From Glandiceps talaboti (Eukaryota > Hemichordata > Enteropneusta > Spengelidae), in contig NC_135563.1 in the NCBI RefSeq assembly GCF_964340395.1, positions 8,866,575 through 8,929,074 on the forward strand: a stretch of 62,500 nucleotides of DNA, given 5' to 3'. Below, in pieces: positions 54,024-62,500 of the stretch (positions are counted from its first letter, which is position 1; every line of letters starts with the position of its first letter). A program made the position numbers and the translations under genes. The notes beneath the pieces are model-generated. The model was not told the origin of the DNA and did not search any database. It was given only the letters and a program-made list of their open reading frames with translations.

Positions 54024-57000
54024 CTGAAAATTAAATCAAATATAAAAAGAAATTTTTTTCACAATGGTTTATACAGACATTGACATTTATATCGGAGTTA
54101 AAACTATTGTGCACATCTTAGGGGGTGAGATCACTATTTCAATGTCGGATAAAAATCTAAATTCTTTTGGTTTATTTTAGTTCCCATTCGACAAAAAACA
54201 ATTTTACTTTTAATGGAATCTGTTTTGTGCCCATGAATATAAATATTTTTAACAAAATTGTTGTCAAATCGAGAAATGGAAAAAATATTCGTCGTAGTAA
54301 ATTCATGGTACGAAAATACCGTTTGGGAATGAGGGCTTTGTATTTATAGTACTACATACTGATTTGAAATTGAATGTACTGTCTGAAACAATTGTCAATT
54401 TTCACCAATTTAGTTAGAAAGGGGGAGGGGGGAGGGGGTCTAAGGCCTAACTAAACAAATTTAGTTTTTATCCCACACTGAACTATTGATCTCACCCCTT
54501 TGATGTGTCACAAAATACTTGCTTTGTCAGCTAATATTGCACCCCAGGGATTGAATGAGGGGGTGGGGGACTAAACATTTACATAAAGTAAAATAGATAC
54601 TGACAAATTAACTGTCCCTTTGTCCACAATGTTGTTACTACTATTACAGTGGCCATATGGATGAGGATTGGGTATTTAGTTTGGATTTTAAATGCATAAA
54701 ACAATGTTATCACGGCTTCCTACTTGAAAAATCAATGTGAAACAACACATACAAAGTGTTCGTAACTCAATACATATTCCAAAAAGCGAAAAAAGTATGT
54801 AAAATGTTTGGTATTGTAGTACATATGAGTTACAAACAAGGACTTGACATGTGTTGTCTCACATTGATTTTTCAAGTAGGAAGCCATGATAAAAATTGTT
54901 TTATAAATTAAAAATCCAAAGTAAATACCCCATCCCCATCCATATGGCCACTTTAACATCATCAAGTGATATGATAACATCCTTCACTCTGAAGTGAATT
55001 TACAGAAAGAACTGTCCCTCTGTTCAAATTGTTGTTATGATTCTTACATTATCAAGTGCTACGATACCACCCTTCCTGACCAGTGTTACTGCTCTTTCAT
55101 AGTAGTTGGAATAATTCATCTTATCTGCATCAATAAATATGAAATCAAAGGTGTCAGATTCTCCAGCCTCTATCAGCTCATCTGGAATTAACAAAATAAT
55201 TAAATCATCAATGCAATGATATATTTAGAGGATAAAGAGATGAATACAGTTCAATGTACGATAAAATCTGAATTCTTTTAGTTAGGCCTCGGGGATTATT
55301 TCCATGGCCCTCACCAAAATTCTGTTTTCTATTACTTTCAAAGAACGTATAGTTTATTTTCATTTTCAATAAATTTCAATTAAATTAAACTCAATTCAAT
55401 AGATGCTAATATACAACTTTACTTATCATTTTTCCAATTCACAGAACAAATTTACATCTTGTAATTTTTAATTGAGTGTAAACAGAGTACGTCATGACAG
55501 GGTGCCCTCACACATCAGTCAGCCACTTTCATGGATAAAGCCGGCCCATGAGGGCAGTATCACATGCCATATCATACAGTCTTGTACTTTACCAATCTGA
55601 TGTGGTGCAAGCAGTTAGATGCCTTTAGGGACCAGTCATTTTCTTTTCTTTTTTTTTTTGGGGGGGGGGAATGGCTTGGTAGGGGGTCACCCTGTTTTTG
55701 AAATTGGCAAGGGGGAGGGGGGGAGTCATGCTGTTTTGAAAATTGTGGTGGGGGTGTCATTGTGTTTTGGATTGGGGGGGGGAATGGCTTGGTAGGGGTC
55801 ACCCTGTTTTTGAAATTGGCAAGGGGGAGGGGGGAGTCATGCTGTTTTGAAAATTGTGGGGGGGGGGGTCATTGTGTTTTGGATTGTGATGGAAGAAAAA
55901 AAATCCTTTTCTACAAATGCATATAGCCTTGTCTGAAATGTGGTATATGTAAATATTTGTTCTTGTCCCTGTTTCTTACATGAATTCTTTAATATTACTT
56001 ATTAGTTCAAACATAACTATACATATACATATACATGTATTACCTAGCTACAATGTACCACACAAGTTACAGAACATGTCATGTAAATACTTGGCTGTTT
56101 CACAATCAATGCTTCACTTATATTGCACTTTGGGGCCAAAGTGAACTTGAACATTTCGTAATGGTTATCTTCATAGCTAGTTTATAAAACAAGTTAATCT
56201 AAATTGTTCTACTCTTCAGTATGAACTTGTCAGAAGGGATTAATACACTTTCTATTTCAGATGCTACATGTTATTGACACTACAAATTACCACATCTCAC
56301 CAGTTTCTATTATACACTAGGTATGACCACCTGAAGTTCTCTAAACATACCGATGATTTTACTATATACATGCAATATTAATATATATATATATGACAGT
56401 CCTATCCCGGAATCTTTTATAAAGTATTTGCAAGACACACTGAGTCATGATCAAAAATACCTGTCATGTGAATATGATATATGGGGTGGGGTGTCATCAT
56501 GTTTTAGAATTAAGTGATGGGGGGTCAGCCTGTATTCAGTTTTACAGATGGGGGGAGGGGGTCTGTGACTTTTTGTCGGCCTGATTGAAGAATCCACCGA
56601 CCCCCGAGATTTTAATCAGATTGGTACTTTACCTAAGGTATCAAGTGCTGGCTGAATACGTAAATCTATCTTATGTTCTAAGCCAGCCTCTTTCCAATAT
56701 CTTCTTGCTATATTGGTATATTCCTCATCCACATCACATGCAATTACTTTGCCATCTTCTGGTAAAGCCATGGCCATGCTTAAAGTGTTGTAGCCAGTAA
56801 ATGTACCTGGAATAGAAATGAAACAATTACTACCAAATCAGAGAGACTATAGAGTGTCAATTTGGTGAGATGATACTTTTTTTTACATCTCACACAATAT
56901 TTTTTGTTACGGATTACGCAAGCAAAATAGCGTGCACACGTGAAATGCAACATTTTATTAGTATCTTAATGAAGTCAAATGAACAGCTTTGTGTTACAGT

Positions 57001-60000
57001 TCATTGTCGTATCTGACTCTGATTGATTGTTGATTTGTGTTCACAGGAAGTGGTGGCGATGGTAACAGTGGTGGACGTGGTGGTGATGGTAGTAGTGCAG
57101 GTGGGGGTGGAAAGGTGGGGTGGGGGTGGAAGTGATGATGATGGCAACGACAACGGCGGTGACAACGACGATGACAATGGTAAATGACCATGGTGGTACC
57201 AATATTCTTTACCAAAACAGAAACTATACACCAGACAAAACACACTTATCCTCTGACTTACAACTACATGATGTACCTACCAACTTCTATTGTCTTTTTG
57301 GCTTTCATAACCTTTAACAATATTCTGAAAAACTGAGCCTGATCTGAAGCAACCAACATGCGCCCCTCAGTAGTATTTGTCAAAGTTTCCTGTCGAAATA
57401 ATAATGAATGAGATAAGCAATAAAAAAAATTTAAAAAATTTGAAGAATTAAAAAATAAGTGGACAGAAGGATAGAAATTGTGAAATGAACTTCAACTGTG
57501 TACTTTGTCGCATCATACTATGTGTGTACCATGACACAACCCTATGATGTATGACTGCAATCATGGCATACTTTGGGTATATGCATGAGTGCAAATGCTA
57601 TGGCAGTACTTTCATGTGCATAGCAAGTGAAAGAACAGCAGAAAACATTGCAAGCACGAGTCCAAATATCCTTGCGTACCCACACTGGCACTCGTGCTGC
57701 AAGGGGTTCTGGTATTATATTACATATGTTTATCAAAAATTTCAAACAAATTTCCGTAAAAAAGACACTCTGGTATTATTACATATGTTTATCAAAAATT
57801 TCAAACAAATTTCCGTAAAAAAAGACACTATGTGTTTCGCACTTTTGTGTACAATGAGCAATCGTGTCTTTATTTGCATATCATTTGTATACAGGCATGC
57901 AACAAAAGTTGTTGGTATTGCACGGCTGTGTAAATACCAGGAGTATGTGTGTGCACCAGTGCAAGTAATCTCTGGTACATATGTAATAAAGTCCTTTACT
58001 AGTGATAATTTCATAACTAGTACTGAGTAAGTTGCATACAACGTACTCTTTCAGTTGCCTGCTGGTGCACATTAAGCAACTGATTGCATGCGGCGTTGCT
58101 TTGTTGTGTCAGTTGCTTCGTGCAACCTGTTGCATATGACATTGCTGTTAGTTGCTTGATGTGCAGCCCGTTGCATACAAAGTAACAAACAACCTACCTG
58201 TCGCATGCAACATGCTCTGTCGGTTGCTTAGTGTATGATTAGCAACCTGTTGCATGCAACTAAATTACTCTGTTTGTTGCTTGATATGCACAAGGCAACC
58301 TGTTGCTCTATCAGTTATTGAGGTGTATGAATTCATAAGCAACCTTTGTGTGTGTGACTTCACTGTCAGTTACAAAACATGCCTGGAGCAACCTATTGCA
58401 TTTGACTTATAACCTATCAGTTGATTGACATATCTGCCAGTCAGAGTGTAACTACCACTTTTAAAGAGAGTGAAGATACCTTTTTGAGTTTGGCTAAAAT
58501 AGCTGGTTCTTTTAGTGAGTGGTCAATCAGGTATCCTGCCATCCTCTCATCCGCTTTACTGAGAATTTTCCTAACTCTCCACGAACTAGTTCTCCTAACT
58601 GCTAACCAGTAACCTAAAGAAATATAAAGTGAACATTTCAAGAAATTACATCAAAATATACATATTAATGCTTCTACCTCTATATTGTAAGTGACAAAAA
58701 TGATGTAAAATCTCTGAGTTTTCACACCAGAATAACAACAAAAAGTCAAATAATTCTTAGAAGTACTTCCTACTTTTTGTGTAACCTAAGTCCTTAAAAA
58801 ATTGACACAACAAATGATCAACATTGAACATCAGTTACAAACAAACTTCATCTCACAGTGGGAAAACAGTTTAAATAACAGTGAGGAAAATGGAAATAAT
58901 AACAGTAAACTTAGAACATACAAACTCAAAAATGCTGTTACAACAAAATACCAGCAAAAAGTAGATTATGTAAAATATGCAATTCAACACAAATAGAAGA
59001 CAAAAAAAAAACTTTGTTTAGAACAATGTCCCATTTATGATTTACACAGGCAAGACCTATTTAATGAAGCTGATATATATATATATTGATAATTTTAGAA
59101 ACTTACCAAAAGAACAAAAATTTACATTATTTTTTTCTTTCTTTACATTGAATAGCTTTTGTAGTTCATTAGTTTTTTTACGTTATGTAATGCTTCTTTT
59201 AGATAGTTTATTATTTCTGTTATTATTTTCCTTTTATGTTTTGTACTCACAACAACTCCCCATGCATGGTTTTGTTACCTGTACTCAAATAAACATAAAC
59301 GTATATATACACATACATTACATAATCTTGTTATCTCAATGAAGTTGAGTTTGCACAACTTGTGTGTGTTTGTACAAAGTTGACTTCATTGAGACAATAC
59401 GATTACGCTATGTGCTGCTTGTGTGTGTTTATATTTAAATTGAATAATTTATCAAAATAGTTCTTTGTGGAATAGGTCAACATTTGTGATCAAGTACTGT
59501 CATGCACTTTCTTTCCAACAAAGTAAAATTAGTAACATCATTGATGTATTTGGGGGAGATCCATGGTACCATATCCATAGCTCAGTACAGAGCACTAGCT
59601 TCTGGGTCTTGTTTTTCGTCATTTTTTTCGGTCCTACTAATTTATGCCCGGGACTGCCCGGACATTGCCTGGACGCTGCCCGGGCCAAATGTAGGAATCT
59701 TCTTGCTGTTCTCGGTGCAGATTACTGCTTTTAAACCAAAACAAATCTTTGTCGCAGCAAAAAGCAGAGTGTGAAGAGTTGAAAACACCATTTTTACACA
59801 CAACAAAATCCACGACCAAGCAATCTTCTTACAGGACATCATTTTGATAGTGAGACTCGACCATTCTACGATAGGGGTGCCAGGAAAGTTAACTTTGACG
59901 TGTGTAAGATCACATGCATGTTTGTGCCATCATCTTATCATTGATATTTTCAATTACAGTAATTACATAGCGTATTTCCAATCTGTGCTCAAAGTGCTTT

Positions 60001-60712
60001 ACAATTATTACCCTGGGTTCAGATCTGAACAGCACAATGGAAATCGCTACACGGAAATCGCAAATCACTAAAGTGCTTGGTAAAATAAATCATACCAGAT
60101 TTAAACTGAATGCCTCCCGTAAGGGAATAACTAATTATGCAAATAACTCATTAAACTAAAAATACTATGGTAACAGGCTTTGTTTTTTGGACAAGTGTGC
60201 TTTCTTTGGTTACTGTATGTAAGAGTGTATGATATTGCTTAATGCAGTCTTACGATATAGCCTAATTACCGAAAATCATTAATTATGCAAATTATTCATT
60301 AACACTGTACGGTGCATCAACAAACTTGATAGGACATATGTGTTTTCTTATGGTTAACGTATGTACAAAATTATGTTGAAGTTGAAGTATGTATTCTTAA
60401 GATATAGCCTAATTACCAAAAATAATTAATTATGCAAATTATTCATTAACGCTATAAGATACATCAACGAATTGTATAGGACAAATATATGTTGTTATGT
60501 TTAACGAATATACTAAATTATATTGAAATTGAAGTATGCAGTCTTAAGATATTGTGTAATTAGTTGATTTCATTAATATGCAAATTTCTCTAATTAAACA
60601 TTAACAGATCTGGCTCAAAACCTAATCAGGTCTAGCTATTACCTTATCGATGATTTACTAGTATCCCAAATTTCATTACAATTGAGCCAGCCGATTTTTA
60701 GAAAATGATGAC

Positions 60713-60743
<31 letters not shown>

Positions 60744-61888
60744 TTCCCCTTTTAATACCTCCCGTACCCTTATGGGAGGTAAAAATTGGCATTATATCTA
60801 AACTTCGACACTCCCTTCCAAAATCTGTACTTATGTACTACTCTACAATTCACTTATCCTTCCTCACCTATCATATTGTTTAGAAGCCTGGGGAAATACG
60901 TATCGTTCTTCATTAGATCCTAACTTGTTCGCATTTTTACTTTTAATGATTCTTTTACACATAGTAAACCCCTTTTTCACACTCTTGTCATTTTTGATAT
61001 TTATATTCAACACAGAAAGTATCTTGGTACACATCCACGGCTGTGACAGTTTCTATATCGGGGTTTCATGCAGTACTAAAAACTTTTCAGCCCATGCTAA
61101 AAATCCTGCAACCCCTCCTACAGAATAGTCGAGTCTTGAGTCCAAGATGGCGTTTAGTTTACTTAGTTAGTAGCGCAGGAACACGGGTGCAATATTTGTG
61201 TGATAAAACGGTGTTTTAAGCATTTACAAATCTATTTTTGCGTGATAGTAATTATCTTATATCTGTAGTGTGGAAATCAGTGATTAAAATGGTAAGCACA
61301 CTTCTACTTTGGGCCCGGGCAGTCCCGGGCATAAATTAGTAGGACCCATTTTTTCTGTGCTCCGAGAAACACACAGGTCATGCATGTCGTAGGATCATCA
61401 CCATGATCACAAGTTTTCAACCTTCAAACATACACTATGATACAGTAGGTCATATGCAAAATAGGGTCCCAAGCCCAGGCAGTCGTACCTTTAACGGGCT
61501 TCCCACAGTGTTATATTTTAGAAATAATAATAGAATGTGTTTAACCATGGATCTATTATTGAGATAGATCAATAGTTTTACTCCATGCTCGAGTCTTCAC
61601 TTCCGCCCATGTTGTCACGATGTGCCTACCTTCATACCATGGATGTAAAACGTGGGTGATACGTGTTCCTGTGAACTCCCATGACTCGGCGACATGGGTT
61701 CCTTAAGATATACCCTACAAGAGCAAAGGCAAGGAGGGGGTCTTCAGAGAGACGCACGTGAAATGAAGCATAACGACTATTAAATCTCTTGACTTGCCTG
61801 CTAAACAACCGACTGCCGCCCCGATAGACACAGCTCCGGCAACAAAAACGCCAGATTTTCCGTCCAGCATAGATAATACAGCTGACAT
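53871..61888 (-). CDS. COMTD1: COMTD1-like O-methyltransferase, gene B (6 exons)
   Basis: Tandem paralogue of gene A with the same exon sizes and phases. Exons: 61798-61888, 58480-58613, 57281-57389, 56633-56806, 55048-55181, 53871-54023; 795 bp, 264 residues plus TAA. It starts MSAVLSMLDGKSGVFVAGAV; no in-frame ATG extends it upstream, so it lacks the extra leader possible in gene A but keeps the second hydrophobic segment. The SAM motif (GTFTGYNTLSMA), CDVDEEY, FDFIFIDADK and IVALDN are all present, so it looks catalytically competent. Differences from A include more change in exon 2 (WLAVRRTSSWRVRKILSK) and TDYSDYYDRA to MNYSNYYERA in exon 5. Intron 1 again has a GC donor. A TIR transposon occupies intron 1 and a truncated one intron 4. 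Confidence 0.92.
54648..54952. mobile_element. TTAA-flanked foldback MITE, third copy
   Basis: Same family as 43389-43742, with TTAC at the left and TTAA at the right. The centre is shortened (GTATTGTAGTACATA). It lies in intron 5 of gene B and is absent from gene A. Confidence 0.83.
55048..55181 (-). CDS. COMTD1: COMTD1-like gene B exon 5 (metal site)
   Basis: A 134-bp exon with DTFDFIFIDADKMNYSNYY and GGIVALDN. Donor GTAAGA. The adjacent donor triplication of gene A is absent here. Confidence 0.93.
55488..55580 (+). mobile_element. Short MITE-like repeat (GGGCGCCCTCACACA family)
   Basis: ACGTCATGACAGGGTGCCCT, CACACATCAGTCAGCC and GCCGGCCCATGAGGGCAGTA, ending ATATCATACAG. It sits in intron 4 of gene B. 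Confidence 0.65.
55628..56607. mobile_element. GGGACC TIR element, internally deleted copy
   Basis: The left end GGGACCAGTCATTTTC and several G-runs resemble the element at 30239. The right part (GTGACTTTTTGTCGGCCTGA, GAATCCACCGACCCCC) is the inverse of 45300-45350, but the last about 35 bp of the TIR are missing. It sits 25 bp from exon 4 of gene B. Confidence 0.75.
56633..56806 (-). CDS. COMTD1: COMTD1-like gene B exon 4 (SAM-binding core)
   Basis: A 174-bp exon with GTFTGYNTLSMAMALPEDGK and CDVDEEYTNIARRYW. The end of a truncated TIR element lies only about 25 bp beyond its donor. Confidence 0.93.
57281..57389 (-). CDS. COMTD1: COMTD1-like gene B exon 3
   Basis: A 109-bp exon encoding ETLTNTTEGRMLVASDQAQF and LLKVMKAKKTIEVG. 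The splice sites match gene A. Confidence 0.92.
57708..57832. repeat. Tandem duplication, unit about 60 bp
   Basis: Two nearly identical copies of TGGTATTA-TTACATATGTTTATCAAAAATTTC to GTAAAAAAGACAC in intron 2 of gene B. Confidence 0.9.
58028..58420. repeat. GTTGC/GCAAC palindromic minisatellite, gene B intron 2
   Basis: About nine units such as GTCAGTTGCTTCGTGCAACC and AGCAACCTGTTGCATGCAAC. Better preserved than in gene A. Confidence 0.82.
58480..58613 (-). CDS. COMTD1: COMTD1-like gene B exon 2
   Basis: A 134-bp exon encoding YWLAVRRTSSWRVRKILSKA and DHSLKEPAILAKLKK. Acceptor TTTAG, donor GTATCT. It is the most diverged exon between the two paralogues. Confidence 0.9.
59630..61346. mobile_element. 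1.7 kb TIR element in gene B intron 1
   Basis: The left end GGTCCTACTAATTTATGCCC, then GGGACTGCCCGG, is the exact inverse of the right end. CATTTTTTTC (59620-59629) and CATTTTTTC (61347-61355) are a 9-bp target duplication with one slipped T. It has no transposase and hosts a nested tandem-core element at 60113-60785. The 9-bp duplication would suit a Mutator-like origin; this is inference. Confidence 0.82.
60113..60785 (+). mobile_element. Tandem-core element with (CAGA)n tail, nested
   Basis: Starts GCCTCCCGTAAGGG. About three units of roughly 135 bp follow (TAATTATGCAAATTATTCAT, TAAGATATAGCCTAATTACC), then AATTGAGCCAGCCGATTTT, a CAGA run and a terminal hairpin ACCTCCCGTA to TATGGGAGGT. 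Same plan as the elements at 34668 and 52276 but different sequence. Confidence 0.75.
61798..61888 (-). CDS. COMTD1: COMTD1-like gene B exon 1 (GC donor)
   Basis: A 91-bp exon from the ATG at 61888-61886, ending AVGCLA plus one base. The donor is GCAAGT, identical to gene A. Homology to gene A continues upstream of the ATG, but there a stop interrupts the frame opened by the earlier ATG. Confidence 0.85.
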
Positions 61889-62500
61889 CTTGTGAGATCT
61901 GTGGGGAGGAGTACTGAGTAGTACGGATCGAACGTATTGAATACGAGGAGCGACAAATATGCCACACCTATGACGTAATTTCCATTTAAGGAAGCCTTCA
62001 GTAATTACACAGGGTGGGGGAAGTAATGTTGGGACACATTTTTACAAATCGGTCCCGGGGCATATTATAGAAAATGGAAATTAGCGCAGGTGTTTATTTT
62101 ACTTTGACTAATTTATTTAAATCTAATTTTACATTATTTTGTGGTTTTGGCAAAACCCTACAGTATTACTGCCACCAGCTCTAAATCCTACCGCTATCAC
62201 ATCCCACCACTGTCACCCGCATTGTAAAGTAACATCATAACATATCAGTGAAATGCAGTGAATTAAATGTTGTCGTGTGAAGAGAGGGGCGGCTTTCACA
62301 GTAGGAAAGGGGGAACAGTGTGACAAGACATTGGGAATACTTGTAATGTGGTGGCATGGAGATGTTGACATCGGTCGACCAGTGACCAGTCACGTGGTTT
62401 TGAAACAGGTGGCAGTGGGTGGGATCATGCCAAAATAATGAAAAATTAGTTTTAAGAAATGAGTCGAAGTAAAATGTGACCACTCTGTTTTCTAAAATAT
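61889..62500. other. Upstream flank of methyltransferase gene B
   Basis: Homology to the gene A upstream exon sequence runs only to about 61990. Beyond that no gene or clear promoter element is seen; the gene B promoter should lie here. Confidence 0.5.

Larger units (their letters stand above)
52640..61990. repeat. Segmental duplication, copy B (contains methyltransferase gene B)
   Basis: Partner of 29750-42200. The left end of the matching DNA begins in the tail of a SINE-like repeat (AATAAAGATTATT near 52636), the same tail seen near 29757 in copy A. Confidence 0.8.

Noticed and set aside
57551-58030. 159-residue plus-strand frame in gene B intron 2
   Set aside because: It spans a 60-bp tandem duplication, matches no family I know, and lies in an intron opposite coding exons.
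59940-60000. TACATAGCGTATTTCCAATC as a retrotransposon 3' UTR
   Set aside because: Slight resemblance to the non-LTR tails at 15.1 and 37.7 kb, but too short to support.

Overview
This window is AT-rich, intron-rich animal nuclear DNA. The evidence is GT-AG split genes of metazoan families, long introns, dense microsatellites, and many non-autonomous transposons and foldback repeats. The repeat style (tandem-core elements ending in microsatellites, tRNA-type SINEs, foldback MITEs) suggests a marine invertebrate, but the species cannot be fixed from sequence alone. There are no bacterial-style operons, CRISPR arrays or rRNA genes, and I saw no tRNA gene.

All recognised genes lie on the minus strand. 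(1) 25834 down to 5789 holds the first 15 coding exons, about 836 codons, of an ABCA-family lipid transporter, most like ABCA2. All splice phases join. It covers the cytosolic N-terminus, TM1, the large glycosylated lumenal loop and the rest of the first membrane domain. It stops just before nucleotide-binding domain 1, so both ATPase domains and membrane domain 2 must lie beyond the left edge or are missing. (2) 42181 to 33626 and (3) 61888 to 53871 are two tandem, same-orientation, six-exon genes for a COMTD1-like membrane-anchored, SAM-dependent O-methyltransferase. Both open reading frames are intact, both start intron 1 with a rare GC donor, and both sit in a segmental duplication of about 10 kb that includes flanking DNA.

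Layout: 1-5.7 kb, degenerate repeats downstream of the last visible ABCA exon; 5.8-25.8 kb, the ABCA2-like gene with repeat-filled introns; 25.8-33.6 kb, intergenic DNA with SINEs and a large transposon fragment; 33.6-42.2 kb, methyltransferase gene A; 42.2-53.9 kb, intergenic mobile-element graveyard (TTAA foldback MITE, a 2.5 kb TIR element with a nested solo LTR, an 88-bp micro-MITE); 53.9-61.9 kb, methyltransferase gene B, with a 1.7 kb TIR element in intron 1; 62-62.5 kb, upstream flank of gene B.

The ABCA and methyltransferase genes have no obvious shared pathway. The most unusual observations are the GC-AG first intron kept in both paralogues, a 49-bp triplication of a splice donor in gene A, partial duplicates of an ABCA exon that still read as protein, two solo LTRs with distinct target duplications, and several nested foldback elements. 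I found no clear evidence of a wholly new biological system.
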